Virus record (IMG/VR): IMGVR_UViG_3300025674_009551
Coordinates: 1 to 32,884 of that record
Source of the DNA: a virus
Reading direction: 5' to 3' (one strand)
Length of the DNA: 32,884 nt
The notes under the pieces were generated by a model. The model was not told where the DNA came from. It searched no databases and saw nothing but the letters and a program-made list of their open reading frames with translations. The translations under genes and the position numbers were made by a program. Shown piece after piece: positions 1-9,126 of this stretch (position 1 is its first letter; each line of letters opens with the position of its first letter).

Positions 1-1518
1 TGTATAATTTGTTGCAGTTACAGCATCAACAAGCAATTTCATTTCATCAAAAAACTTTGACCAAGAAAGTAAAAATTTAACTAGGAGTGTAGCACTAGGT
101 ATTTCACTAATCTGCTTTCCTGGAAATTTATCTGATCCGGCTGAAAAGACATTTCCTAAATTACCTAATGTAGAAGAGAAATTTTCTTGATTATTTGCTT
201 CTAAAAAATAATGCGGAGGTATTAGTTTAGTTATAAGATTAGGATTGACTTCATCGTATTCACTCCCAGACGTCAACAATGTTGTATTTAAGTTTTCAAC
301 CGGAGTATAGTCAGGAAAAAGAACCGGGTGTCTATTGATAATTTCATTTTTGACAGGATTGTCAGAACCCGTAACTCTTGTAAAATTGTCTAAGTAATTA
401 TTGATTCTTGCATGAAGATTGCTTTTTGAACTATCTAGCAAAATAGATCTTGCTGAGTAGCTACCACTAGGTTCATTAAATTTATAGTATAGTTTTAAAT
501 AATCGTCAGGATAAACTGAGGTGTATTTTTCTTCTTTTAACTCTTTTATGTTTTTTGCATAGTGATAGTATCTCAATTCATCAATTGAACCTGAAAATGT
601 CTGCTGTTGATCAAAAATTACTTCATTAATTCTCACTTGTTCGCCAGAACCTATAACTAAATCAGCAGCTTCATAATACAGACTGTTAAAAACAGTGCTC
701 ATGCTAGACGAATATACCAAATCACCTATGACCAACTTTGTCTTTTCATCCCCTTCCGGATCATAAATTGCAGAGACATTAATAAACGAGCCTTTGTTAA
801 TTGAACCGGTAACATAAGAGAAATTAGAACCCGATGTAATACCAAAGACTAAAGTAGCATCTGACGTTGATAAAGAAGATGATAGTGCTAGTGTAAAATT
901 ATTTGATAGTGCTTGCTTTTTTTGAATAATAATTTGATTGTCATTTTGTTGTTTAGGTATCTTGCAAAAAAAAGAAATGGTCAAAGGTTCTTTTTTTGGA
1001 TCGAGTACAGCTTTAGCACTTTTTATACTAGACAACGAAGAAAATGTAGCACCAATACTGTCAGTTACATTAACATAAGTTCCATTTAAAGATGATTCAC
1101 CTTTTTGAGTTCCGGAAAAAACCATATATCCGACATTTTTAGGAAAAGAATCTAAAATATACTTTTCAAATCCAGTTAATTCATCTTCAAATATTTCTAT
1201 ATCTTTATTAGAACCATTAAAAGGATAAAAGTTAACCATTTTATCAAAAGCTTCGTTTACGCTAGCAACAGCTGAATGGAAAAAAGTGTGATTAGCAAAA
1301 TTTGAATAATCCACTCTTAGTTGTTGTGTTGAGACTAGAGACTTTTTGTCACCGTACCTAAACGATGCTGAACTTTCAATATTAGTATCGGCAAAAATAC
1401 TAAGACTATAGTCTTGATTGTCAGGTTTGCTTAGATAATTTCTTGTTTCATTTCTAAACTTAGGTTTAAATATACCTCCCGGTGAATTTCGATCTAATAG
1501 TTTTTTATTTCCTGTCAT
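1..1518 (-). CDS. Baseplate-operon structural protein with LamG-like domains (partial, runs off the left edge)
   Basis: An open frame of 506 codons begins with ATG at 1518 and is still open at base 1, so the C-terminus is missing. The start overlaps the stop of the upstream gene as TAATG, so the two are translationally coupled. From about residue 80 to 320 the protein looks like a concanavalin/LamG jelly roll, and the segment SGSIDELRYYHYAKN near residue 305 is the usual closing strand of LamG-type domains. A second unit begins near residue 340 with YYKFNEPSGSYS followed by LLDSS, a typical LamG opening. LamG folds often bind carbohydrate. Its place as the last visible gene of the baseplate operon suggests a virion surface protein, perhaps host-contacting. 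I do not recognise a T4 counterpart; a gp7- or gp10-like wedge role is possible but unsupported. Confidence 0.75.
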   Translation of the reverse strand, partial: MTGNKKLLDRNSPGGIFKPKFRNETRNYLSKPDNQDYSLSIFADTNIESSASFRYGDKKSLVSTQQLRVDYSNFANHTFFHSAVASVNEAFDKMVNFYPFNGSNKDIEIFEDELTGFEKYILDSFPKNVGYMVFSGTQKGESSLNGTYVNVTDSIGATFSSLSSIKSAKAVLDPKKEPLTISFFCKIPKQQNDNQIIIQKKQALSNNFTLALSSSLSTSDATLVFGITSGSNFSYVTGSINKGSFINVSAIYDPEGDEKTKLVIGDLVYSSSMSTVFNSLYYEAADLVIGSGEQVRINEVIFDQQQTFSGSIDELRYYHYAKNIKELKEEKYTSVYPDDYLKLYYKFNEPSGSYSARSILLDSSKSNLHARINNYLDNFTRVTGSDNPVKNEIINRHPVLFPDYTPVENLNTTLLTSGSEYDEVNPNLITKLIPPHYFLEANNQENFSSTLGNLGNVFSAGSDKFPGKQISEIPSATLLVKFLLSWSKFFDEMKLLVDAVTATNYT

Positions 1519-3062
1519 TATTCAACCCTAAACTTTGAAGCTGCATCAGTGATGACGGTGTCAAATCCTGCTTTTTTAACCAAAAAGTCAAAAACATAAG
1601 TTCTTCCTTTCGGAAGCGAGTCAACATAAAACTCAAAATACATACCAGAAGAATCTGTAGAAAGCCTATTAGATCCGTGTATCGTATCAAAATCTATTAT
1701 AATATCCCCTGTTTGGAAGTCTCTAACTCTATAATACATCTGGTGGTAAATTTGACTTTTCTTTTCAATCGGTAATTTCGTATAAGAAATTGATCTATCT
1801 CTGTCTTCAGAAAAAACTTTTATTTTAATTATGTCACCTACTTTATATGAATCTTTAAGATTAGTCACCGTTACAAGTATATTCTGTTGAAAATTATCAA
1901 AAGCTGTTCTAGCATTTTTAGATATTTTAATTGAAGAAGAGAGATACGTGATCGTCTCATCAGAAGAAGACCAAATTTCATCAAACTTAATTGATCCAGA
2001 AGTCTCTATATGCTTTTTGAGGCTGTCGCCGTTTACGCTTTCTGAAGAGAAGCTGCTAATTGCAAAAGAAGAAGAATAAACTCCAGCAATTCTATTCGTA
2101 CCTCTAAGCGCTTGCGAAACGTTAAAAGTTTTCTTAAAGCTACCAGAAACAAGCTTTAAAATCATGACATCTTCACCTGTCAACTGTGTTGCACCTTCGC
2201 CTGATAATATATTGGACGGAACACCAAAATGATAATTGTTTAAGTACAAAGATCCTGTGACGTCAAAGATAAAATCTTCGTGATTGTCTTGTAAGGAGTC
2301 ATCATATTTAACAATAAGTTTAGGTCTTATTGCTGTGTTTGAAGAATTTCTAGAAGCAAACCTCTTGACAAAATATGTTTTTTCATTTTTTTCATAACTT
2401 CCTGAAAATGCTATCAGGAATCCATAATCAGGAATCTGACCTGAAATTGTTCCTGATACTATTCTGGTTACATCGATCAATAGATCTTCTTCGCCTGTTT
2501 TAAAATACTGTACAGGACTTAGCGATACATTACTTGTTCCGCTAGGCCCAGACAAAGTTCCGCTAACAATTACGTCAATAAATGCATCACTTAAGCTACC
2601 TGATGCAGTGGCGCCTGGTAAGTTCCAAAGTGTCGCATTGCCTCCCAGTGTAGAAGCTGTTATATAATTAACTGTGCCTATATCTCTAAAAGAGCTTACG
2701 TCATACCCAGAACCTTCATCAAAGCTTTGCGAAAGAGGAAAAAGAATTAAATCAAAATTTGAAGGTGTTGTCTGACCACCATAAACATCATGTAGTTTGA
2801 CATAACATTTAAAAGTATCACTATTAATATCTATTTTACCTTCTGACTTCATATTTGTTATAGTACCAATATCAAACTTTAAAAGCAAACGAGAAATTTC
2901 TGTTTGAGGATCTTCAGACCCCGAAATAGCTGTCTCATTATAAATCTTAAATAAATCTAAAGTCCCGGCCTGACCTACATTGGCATCGGTAGCTCTAAAA
3001 GAATTATTGATAATTTTATTGGTTATATATGTGTCTTTTGATGCTGATAATATTCTGTACAT
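1518..3062 (-). CDS. Baseplate-operon structural protein with DNRLRE-like N-terminal domain
   Basis: This 514-residue protein follows gp6 directly, its ATG overlapping the gp6 stop as TAATG. The N-terminus has the pattern of DNRLRE/CBM96-like beta-sandwich domains: DTYI near residue 10, a Gly/Asn-rich loop, then the strand SRLLLKFDI near residue 58. The same domain contains DLILFPLSQSFDEGSGYD near residue 104 and LLIDVTRIV near residue 194. Ser/Gly/Thr-rich strand repeats such as VSGTLSG and VSGTISG continue the beta pattern. The C-terminal third (from about residue 400) looks like a separate Ig-like or fibre-attachment domain. There is no signal peptide or membrane segment. It is probably a virion tail component. 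No T4 homologue is obvious, and the DNRLRE call rests on motif resemblance only. Confidence 0.75.
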   Translation of the reverse strand: MYRILSASKDTYITNKIINNSFRATDANVGQAGTLDLFKIYNETAISGSEDPQTEISRLLLKFDIGTITNMKSEGKIDINSDTFKCYVKLHDVYGGQTTPSNFDLILFPLSQSFDEGSGYDVSSFRDIGTVNYITASTLGGNATLWNLPGATASGSLSDAFIDVIVSGTLSGPSGTSNVSLSPVQYFKTGEEDLLIDVTRIVSGTISGQIPDYGFLIAFSGSYEKNEKTYFVKRFASRNSSNTAIRPKLIVKYDDSLQDNHEDFIFDVTGSLYLNNYHFGVPSNILSGEGATQLTGEDVMILKLVSGSFKKTFNVSQALRGTNRIAGVYSSSFAISSFSSESVNGDSLKKHIETSGSIKFDEIWSSSDETITYLSSSIKISKNARTAFDNFQQNILVTVTNLKDSYKVGDIIKIKVFSEDRDRSISYTKLPIEKKSQIYHQMYYRVRDFQTGDIIIDFDTIHGSNRLSTDSSGMYFEFYVDSLPKGRTYVFDFLVKKAGFDTVITDAASKFRVE

Positions 3063-4906
3063 TATGAAATTCTCCCAACTATGTCTTCATCTGGATACTT
3101 TATTTCAAATATTCCTCCAGTTGGCGGAAAAAGATAACCTCTTTCTATGTTGCGTTGAGGGTCATAGTGATAGCTAGAATAAACATTCTTGCCCTTAATT
3201 CCTGTATTATTATTAAATGTGATGCTATTAATTGACTCAACATCGGGTGTACTCAAAATAAGCATTTCAATTTCGCCTATTTTAATAGGTTGATCAATTT
3301 GAAAATTGTCAATTTTGAAATAGTTTTTAATTTTAGCATTGATAGCAGATATAACTATTGAAGATTTTGCATCTTGATTAATAGTTACTATATAATTTAT
3401 TCCAATATTAATAATCGATGCATCAAGTATATCAATAGCATCTGAAACTATTCTAAACTTGCTTAAGTATTTTGACACGTTTTCTTTTAGTATGTCTGGT
3501 GAAATAATTAATTTTCCAGCAGAATCTTTTGACAGAATATAGAGTTGTGCAGCTTGAGGATTACTTGGATTATCTCTAACAGATGCTCTATAAACTCTTC
3601 CAAAATTATTAGGAAGCGAATATACTCTTGCCAAGAGATCTTCTCTAGACACAACTCTATTCTGAGCGCTTCTATTTAAAAGTGCAATCTGTCTTAATTC
3701 TTCGATAGAGGGTTCATCTAAACCTCCCAAGACGCCTTTTTTGTTATTACAGACAGCAGACGTTCTAATAGAAGTTGCATTAGTATTTGTCATTCCTGCT
3801 GGAAACTCTGTTATTAAAGTTGTTACTTTTGTTATCTGATTTGCAGTTACGTTATGATTCAATCCTCCACCCACTCTGTAATAAACAGTCAAGGTAGTAT
3901 TTCTAGGGCTTATTCCTAATGTTTGTGTTCCTAAAAATGATTGAGGATCTATAGTAACTTTATTAAGAACTTTCTTATCACCGTAGAGCGTAATGGCATG
4001 ATCTGATGGATCTGGAATTACATCTTCATCAAAAGTATCTTCTCTTCCAGACCCAAACAAAAGAGTCGTTACGCCCTCTGTAGAAGTTCTACTTTTAACA
4101 AATCTCTTTGGCGCATGAAGCATCTGAATTCTTTCATTTGCTAATTCTCTATCTGCGCGGCTATTAGGAAGTCTTTTGAAAATTGTATTTTGTGTAAGTG
4201 ATTCTACTTCATAATAATCATCACCGTCTGAATCTGTAACCCTTACTATTTCATTTACATCAGACTCGTCTATCGTAATTGTTCTAAAAGGAACATATGC
4301 ATCTGATATTGTAAAATTTTTAGTTTTTAATTGCGAGCTTGTAACTAGTTCTTCTCTTGTTACTAAGAAATTAACAGGAACTCCGCTAATCGTTTGATTG
4401 ATTGTATATTCGGCGACCAGATCTCCTGCTGTATCAACCTCAGCAAAATTTAAATCATTTGCTAAGTAAAACTTAATGCCTGATTTTGAAGTAAAGATTG
4501 ATTCTGCTTTTATTATAGGCATCATGTTCTTGTTAGGTACATACTCTCCGTTTTGTAAAACCGCAGGAATAGTTAGAGTTATTTGAACATATCCTAACGC
4601 GGGAGATTTTCCTATAATTTCAACACCTGCTTCTCTAACTAATCTTTCAATATTTACAGTTTCTACAGCTTTTTCTAAAGAGTTTTCATTAAATTGATGA
4701 TCAAGATAATATGACGTGACATCACCTACATAAGCAGCAATATCAATAAACATTCCTGCTAGTGAAGCATCTGTTGTATCTAAAATTACACCATCATAAT
4801 GCTGTGATACATATCTTTTTAAGTCGTTTTTCAAGCTTTGAAAATCACGACTGTTATAAGACATGTCTTTTTGTTTGTTGATTTCTTTTTTTATATTTTT
4901 TGCCAT
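3062..4906 (-). CDS. 6: Baseplate wedge protein gp6 (baseplate J-like)
   Basis: This 614-residue protein resembles T4 gp6 (about 660 residues), the baseplate J-family protein that forms the inner iris ring of the baseplate together with gp25 and gp53. The N-terminus has the typical opening: SRDFQSLKNDLKRY, then DTTDASLAGMFIDIAAYVGD and a YLDHQFNE segment at about residues 20-75. The middle contains the J-like region with PSIEELRQIALLNRSAQNRV near residue 398, followed by REDLLARVYSLPNNFGRV. It starts with ATG 3 bases after the gp25 stop. The gp25-gp6 order and tight spacing match other T4-like phages. Recognition of the family is secure. The exact fold boundaries are my estimate. Confidence 0.9.
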   Translation of the reverse strand: MAKNIKKEINKQKDMSYNSRDFQSLKNDLKRYVSQHYDGVILDTTDASLAGMFIDIAAYVGDVTSYYLDHQFNENSLEKAVETVNIERLVREAGVEIIGKSPALGYVQITLTIPAVLQNGEYVPNKNMMPIIKAESIFTSKSGIKFYLANDLNFAEVDTAGDLVAEYTINQTISGVPVNFLVTREELVTSSQLKTKNFTISDAYVPFRTITIDESDVNEIVRVTDSDGDDYYEVESLTQNTIFKRLPNSRADRELANERIQMLHAPKRFVKSRTSTEGVTTLLFGSGREDTFDEDVIPDPSDHAITLYGDKKVLNKVTIDPQSFLGTQTLGISPRNTTLTVYYRVGGGLNHNVTANQITKVTTLITEFPAGMTNTNATSIRTSAVCNNKKGVLGGLDEPSIEELRQIALLNRSAQNRVVSREDLLARVYSLPNNFGRVYRASVRDNPSNPQAAQLYILSKDSAGKLIISPDILKENVSKYLSKFRIVSDAIDILDASIINIGINYIVTINQDAKSSIVISAINAKIKNYFKIDNFQIDQPIKIGEIEMLILSTPDVESINSITFNNNTGIKGKNVYSSYHYDPQRNIERGYLFPPTGGIFEIKYPDEDIVGRIS

Positions 4907-4909
4907 GTA

Positions 4910-5404
4910 TTATCCGCCTGCCTGTAATGTTACTTCTAAAGCTTGATTTGTTATTCTTGCACTAGGAATATCATATTCAATTCTTAGTCTAACTCTAGCC
5001 ATTCCTTTTTCATTAATTTGTTGTTTTTCGCCTTTGTCAAGCTCAACCTCAGAAATTTCTTTAATTTCTATACCTGCCATATATCTCTGCACAGCTGTTT
5101 TAATCCTGTCGGTCATTTCTTCTTGCACACCTGGGTTTGAAGATAACTCAAACAAAAGCGAAGATAAGTCAGCGCCAAAACCATACAAACCTAATCTTTC
5201 ACCGGCATTTGTCAAGATTAAATTTTTAAGATTATCTTTTACTTGATTAATTGGATCATCATGCATGTCAAAAATTTGACGATCTTGATTATTTGAAAGA
5301 GGAGTTATAATTCCAATATCTCTTTTTTTCTTTGTAATTTTGTCTTCAGCTATGGCTCTATCTGTAGCTTTTACACCCGAGCTTTTAAATTTAAAACTTG
5401 CCAT
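4910..5404 (-). CDS. 25: Baseplate wedge protein gp25 (GPW/gp25 family)
   Basis: This 164-residue protein belongs to the gp25/GpW family, small sheath-initiator baseplate proteins. T4 gp25 is 132 residues; this one has a longer charged N-terminus. The family hallmark lies near residues 60-90: a LILTNAGERLGLYGFG stretch followed by LSSLLFE. The C-terminus is a two-strand unit (RVRLRIEYDIPSAR) that pairs with sheath-like proteins in the family. The start is ATG at 5404 with a clear AGAGGA ribosome binding site. It lies between a hydrophobic tail protein and gp6, the usual gp25-gp6 pairing. Identification is firm. Confidence 0.9.
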   Translation of the reverse strand: MASFKFKSSGVKATDRAIAEDKITKKKRDIGIITPLSNNQDRQIFDMHDDPINQVKDNLKNLILTNAGERLGLYGFGADLSSLLFELSSNPGVQEEMTDRIKTAVQRYMAGIEIKEISEVELDKGEKQQINEKGMARVRLRIEYDIPSARITNQALEVTLQAGG

Positions 5405-5455
5405 GTTTTCCTCTATATAATTATTCTCTAGATGAAAATGTTGTTAATTATTTGA

Positions 5456-6424
5456 CTATTCTAATCCTAATAGTCCACCTACACCAAAAGAAATTATTCC
5501 TTTGTTTATCATAAACCCTACAAAAGCAGTTACAAAAGCGATAACAACAATCTTAATAAAAGCAATTAAAGATGCTATTAATAAGATAGCGCCTCCTAAG
5601 ATTGATAATATAAATTGAATTACGGCAATAATCGCATTGATTACAAATTCAATTATGTAAATAATAAAATTAATAATACCTTTTATAAATTCTATTACTA
5701 ATTGAGCTATTTCCTGTATCAATGCAATTAAAGCATCTATAATACCTAGCATAATTTGTATAGGAATCCAATTGATTGAAGGAAATTGTGGATCAAAGTT
5801 TATAAAAGGATCAAAAGTAGGTAAGTCTAGACTTAAGGCAAAGTCAAAATCAAGTGTCGGTAATTCAATTTTAGGAGGAAATTCAACCTCAATTGTGGGT
5901 ATTTCAAACCCACAAACTGATTCTAGTTTTTCTGGAAGTCCATCGGAAGATATAGTTGGGTCTATTTCTACCAGCGAATTTGCAAATTCTTGATTTTCAC
6001 ATTCGGCAAGTTTATCCCAAGGTAGATTACTAAAATCTTCTAAATTTTCTAAAATCCAATTAATAGGGTCTGGTATGCCTATGTCTACAAGTATGTTTAA
6101 AAAAGGCTCTATAACGGGTGTTATGGGTATTGTAGGATCTTGAATTCCTGAATTGGGACCAGGTGGTAGCATTTTGTCAATAGCATCTATTGCGGCTACT
6201 AGTCCTCCTGACATTACAGGAAAAGGTTCGTCTTCTTTTCCTATTCTTTCTTTAACAGCTTCAGCTTGGGCAGCTTGAATTTCTTGAAGAGGCATGGGGA
6301 TAGGAATGGGAATTCCAAATATTTCTCCTCCGCCCGATTCAAGAGTTTTGACAACTTCATTTTGATATCTTGCCTTCCAAGTATCTTCATCTCCAAACTG
6401 CCCTAGTGTGCCTGTCAATGCCAT
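5456..6424 (-). CDS. Ile-rich hydrophobic protein in the baseplate operon
   Basis: The function of this 322-residue protein is not recognised. Residues 1-30 look soluble. Residues 33-50 are rich in Pro and Ile (IFGIPIPIPMP). Residues 95-215 are acidic and Pro-rich, with repeated Pro-hydrophobic-Asp/Glu units. Residues 220-305 are almost continuously hydrophobic and strikingly rich in isoleucine, enough for three or four membrane-spanning or amphipathic helices, with a glycine-rich end. The ATG follows a GGAG site. It lies between the spike (gp5-like) and gp25 genes, so it is probably made late and may be a virion component. A membrane-inserting or tail-tip role is an inference. A tape-measure or scaffold role seems less likely given the length. 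Some T4-like marine phages may carry a similar gene here, but I cannot confirm this. Confidence 0.7.
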   Translation of the reverse strand: MALTGTLGQFGDEDTWKARYQNEVVKTLESGGGEIFGIPIPIPMPLQEIQAAQAEAVKERIGKEDEPFPVMSGGLVAAIDAIDKMLPPGPNSGIQDPTIPITPVIEPFLNILVDIGIPDPINWILENLEDFSNLPWDKLAECENQEFANSLVEIDPTISSDGLPEKLESVCGFEIPTIEVEFPPKIELPTLDFDFALSLDLPTFDPFINFDPQFPSINWIPIQIMLGIIDALIALIQEIAQLVIEFIKGIINFIIYIIEFVINAIIAVIQFILSILGGAILLIASLIAFIKIVVIAFVTAFVGFMINKGIISFGVGGLLGLE

Positions 6425-6438
6425 TTTTTCTCCGGAGA

Positions 6439-8043
6439 TTATACTTGCGGAACTGCAATTAAAACTTTATTACTAAATATTCCTGTGGCAGGAGATAGAG
6501 GTTGCCCTACGAAACCCCCTGCTGTTGTTACTATTGTAGGAGATTCTACACTACCTTCTGTTCTTAAAGAATTAGCAGAAGCAACCAGACCACCTATTGC
6601 ATTATCAGATCCTAGCTTAAGAATTCCATTTTCTCCCGGTACAATTCTAATATCTCCTCCTGCTTCTAAAACAATTTTTGCGCCGCCGGAAGTATTTCCA
6701 AAAATAATAACATCACCAGAAGGAGTAAATTGAATACCACTCTGGCCTGAAAGATTTTGTATTTTAATAGTTTCTCCTCCGACTAATCTTGCATTTGTTC
6801 CAAATGCAATTAATGTTCCATAGTCATCTCGGCCGGTCGTATCTTGAGGTGAAGATGACATATCTGGTTCACCTTGATAGTCTGATATTCCTAGAATAGT
6901 ATCGATTGTTTTCGCGTTTGTAAGATAAACTCTTGCTGCACAATTCAATATATCAAAGTCGTTATTTTCTTCAAAAAATATTTCTTTTCCGGCAACATCT
7001 CTTGATTTTTCGTTTTCGTAGTATCTTAGATTTGCATCTTTTTGAACAGCTGACACTATGCTTAGTGTATCTTCTCCTTCTAAAGAAGGATTAGAAGCAA
7101 TATCATTAGAGGAGGATACCGTCTTCAATCCTAATATATCTGATTTTTTTCTTAAAATACATATATCAATAGCAGGTGATATGGGTTTTCTTTCAGGTAT
7201 CGAGTCTTCGATATTTGTATAGGGCGTAAAATATGCAGGGCTAAAAGAAGTTTCAGATTCTTCAAACTTTTCTTTTCCTAAATAAATATGTGAATTATTA
7301 GAGCCTTGGATTAGAAAGTCTCCACAGCCCTTTACTTGTCTAGGGACAGGTTCTCCAGTAAATTCTTCTCTATACGTAAGAGAGTCAGACATTATTTTTT
7401 GAAAATCAATATTTGCACCAGATGTGCTCCCACCATTAAAATGAACATAAGCATTAGGATTTTCAGACTCTTTTATATCTCTTACGTTATTCTCTCTTTG
7501 AGAAAAAGTAAAATTTACATCTTCTATCTGTCTATAAGAAGTTTGTCTACACATCCAGTAATAGGTATTTTCTATGTTTATAATCCATACTTGTTCTCCT
7601 GGCTTTACCGGTAGCGAGAAATGAGAAGAAAAAAACGGAAAGCATATGATAGAATTTGAAGCTCCTCCTGAATTTTTTGATTTTTTTCTGAAAGCTTTTA
7701 TTGAATTTGGTGGGATAAAATCAATAATTTCTGGTGATTCTAATAGCCATGGGCTTGCAATTGGATTTCCATCATCATCTTCACGAACCCTCCCAGACAA
7801 AACATCGCCTAACGTAATAGGATTTCCATTAAAAGTTGAGTTATTATCTACCCAAGGTTTATTAAAATATACAGTAGGATTTGAAATTACTTCTTCAACA
7901 ATAGCTGTTTCTATTTGCTGATTACTTTTATTTTGATTTCCTGATATTTTGTTGTTGATATAGTCATCTGTTCCGAAGCTAATTGTATTATCACCCTGCG
8001 CAGAACCTAAAGCACTTCGTCTACTGTGTTTTCTTACAGTCAT
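6439..8043 (-). CDS. 5: gp5-like baseplate hub / central tail spike, without lysozyme domain
   Basis: This 534-residue protein has a disordered N-terminus (about 60 residues), then an OB-fold-like part with FPFFSSHFSLPVKPGEQVWI and YYWMCRQ around residues 135-168, as in gp5/VgrG-type spike proteins. The C-terminal 120 residues contain short beta repeats of the spike helix type, for example IKIQNLSGQSGIQFTPSGD, then VIIFGNTSGG and KIVLEAGGDIRIVPG. I see no lysozyme catalytic signature such as the one in the middle of T4 gp5, so this version probably punctures the envelope without degrading peptidoglycan itself. Marine T4-like phages commonly have such a lysozyme-less gp5. It starts ATG at 8043, overlapping the upstream gene by ATGA, and precedes the hydrophobic tail protein by 14 bases. 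Confidence 0.8.
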   Translation of the reverse strand: MTVRKHSRRSALGSAQGDNTISFGTDDYINNKISGNQNKSNQQIETAIVEEVISNPTVYFNKPWVDNNSTFNGNPITLGDVLSGRVREDDDGNPIASPWLLESPEIIDFIPPNSIKAFRKKSKNSGGASNSIICFPFFSSHFSLPVKPGEQVWIINIENTYYWMCRQTSYRQIEDVNFTFSQRENNVRDIKESENPNAYVHFNGGSTSGANIDFQKIMSDSLTYREEFTGEPVPRQVKGCGDFLIQGSNNSHIYLGKEKFEESETSFSPAYFTPYTNIEDSIPERKPISPAIDICILRKKSDILGLKTVSSSNDIASNPSLEGEDTLSIVSAVQKDANLRYYENEKSRDVAGKEIFFEENNDFDILNCAARVYLTNAKTIDTILGISDYQGEPDMSSSPQDTTGRDDYGTLIAFGTNARLVGGETIKIQNLSGQSGIQFTPSGDVIIFGNTSGGAKIVLEAGGDIRIVPGENGILKLGSDNAIGGLVASANSLRTEGSVESPTIVTTAGGFVGQPLSPATGIFSNKVLIAVPQV

Positions 8044-8384
8044 TCAGATATCTCCTTGAAGATATCATCAGGAGATATTACGCCTGCAGCTTCTTCTTCT
8101 TTTGCAATTAATTCTGCAAGTCTCAATATCTGATCGTTAGACTTAGACATTCTTTCAAGATACTTTGTCATTATGGTCCCAAACTGTTGATGATTACTTA
8201 AATTTCCTTGAATCTGTAAAAGTAAGTCGTCAACAAGTATAGAAGCAGACGATCTGTCATCTAAAGCATTTTTATAAGCTTCTTTCCATAAAAGTTTTTT
8301 CTTATCTTTTGTATTTTCAAGTTCATCTAAAAGATCAGAAAAATCTTTTATTTTATCTTCAACAGTCTTTTCTTGCTTTTTCAT
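8040..8384 (-). CDS. 33: Probable gp33-like late transcription co-activator
   Basis: A 114-residue, mostly helical, charged protein encoded directly after the gp55-like gene. T4 gp33 (112 residues) binds the RNA polymerase beta-flap and, with gp55 and the sliding clamp, activates late promoters. Size and adjacency fit. The conserved-looking segment is MTKYLERMSKSNDQILRLAE near residues 73-92. The C-terminus carries an acidic-aromatic element, SPDDIFKEI, which could be a clamp-binding tail; T4 gp33 also ends in an acidic/hydrophobic clamp motif. I chose the ATG at 8384 rather than the TTG at 8396, because the latter overlaps the gp55 stop and has no better ribosome site. Sequence similarity to T4 gp33 itself is weak by eye. 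An unrelated T4-like accessory protein is the alternative. Confidence 0.55.
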   Translation of the reverse strand: MKKQEKTVEDKIKDFSDLLDELENTKDKKKLLWKEAYKNALDDRSSASILVDDLLLQIQGNLSNHQQFGTIMTKYLERMSKSNDQILRLAELIAKEEEAAGVISPDDIFKEISE

Positions 8385-8388
8385 TTTT

Positions 8389-9126
8389 TTACCCAAATAA
8401 AATAAAATGATCGTCTGTCTTAACTATCTCTCTGTAATATTTTCTTATATTAGAAAGTGATGAACTTAGCTGTTTAGGATTAAGTCCTGATATTTCTCTT
8501 AAATAAACAAAAACTGCTCGTTTGTTTAAAAACTCTATTTCTTCAATGTTCTTAAAAAGTGTTATTACGGCATTAATACAAAGCTTTTCATTTTCATTAA
8601 GTGGTTTAGATTTAATTTTTTGAAGCATATCTTTAAGAATATCTTTATCTTCTTCTCTAATAAAAATATCATCTTGAGAAGGTATTATTTGGTGAGATTC
8701 CACCATCTCTTTTTCAACATTGCTAAGACTCTGAATGTCATCTATAGAAACATTTCTTATCTTATTTTTCTGTGTTTTCTTTGCACCTGCTAAAAGATGA
8801 TTTTTAGCGCATGCATTAAAATAAGAAAAAGCTTTGCTTCCTTGTGAAGGATCAAACTTGTAAAGTGTTTCGTATAAAAAAGATACACAATCAGATTTAA
8901 GAATATAGAAATGATCTTTGTCTCTGCTAAAGCCGTAAATATATATTAAATTTTCTGAAAGCTTTTCAAAAGCAGACTTTATTTGAGATTCATAAATCTC
9001 ATGCTTTTCTTCTTCGCACTCTGTATTTTGATATTCTACGATTGCATCGTGAACGTCTACACCAAAATAAGGTTTAGACTTCTTCCGGCGCCTGATTGTC
9101 TTCTTTAATTTCAATTTTTCTCCCAT
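8389..9126 (-). CDS. 55: Late-transcription sigma factor gp55
   Basis: A 245-residue divergent sigma-70 family protein. gp55 recognises the TATAAATA-type late promoter -10 element and, tethered to the sliding clamp, redirects host RNA polymerase to late genes. The N-terminus (KSKPYFGVDVHDAIVEYQNT) lines up with the start of T4 gp55, which reads KYNYVNNKELLQAII. The sigma region 2-like core follows, with LYKFDPSQGSKAFSYFNACA near residue 100. The C-terminus ends in the short acidic-hydrophobic tail TDDHFILFG, positioned like the clamp-binding tail of T4 gp55. It is longer than T4 gp55 (185 residues). The frame extends to a TTG at 9156, but ATG 9126 is a simpler start. Either start overlaps the upstream membrane-protein gene by more than 50 bases. 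Confidence 0.8.
   Translation of the reverse strand: MGEKLKLKKTIRRRKKSKPYFGVDVHDAIVEYQNTECEEEKHEIYESQIKSAFEKLSENLIYIYGFSRDKDHFYILKSDCVSFLYETLYKFDPSQGSKAFSYFNACAKNHLLAGAKKTQKNKIRNVSIDDIQSLSNVEKEMVESHQIIPSQDDIFIREEDKDILKDMLQKIKSKPLNENEKLCINAVITLFKNIEEIEFLNKRAVFVYLREISGLNPKQLSSSLSNIRKYYREIVKTDDHFILFG

Noticed and set aside
7336-7614. Plus-strand frame of 92 codons
   Set aside because: It lies wholly opposite the gp5-like gene, has no ribosome site, and its translation is low in complexity; a shadow of the minus-strand gene.
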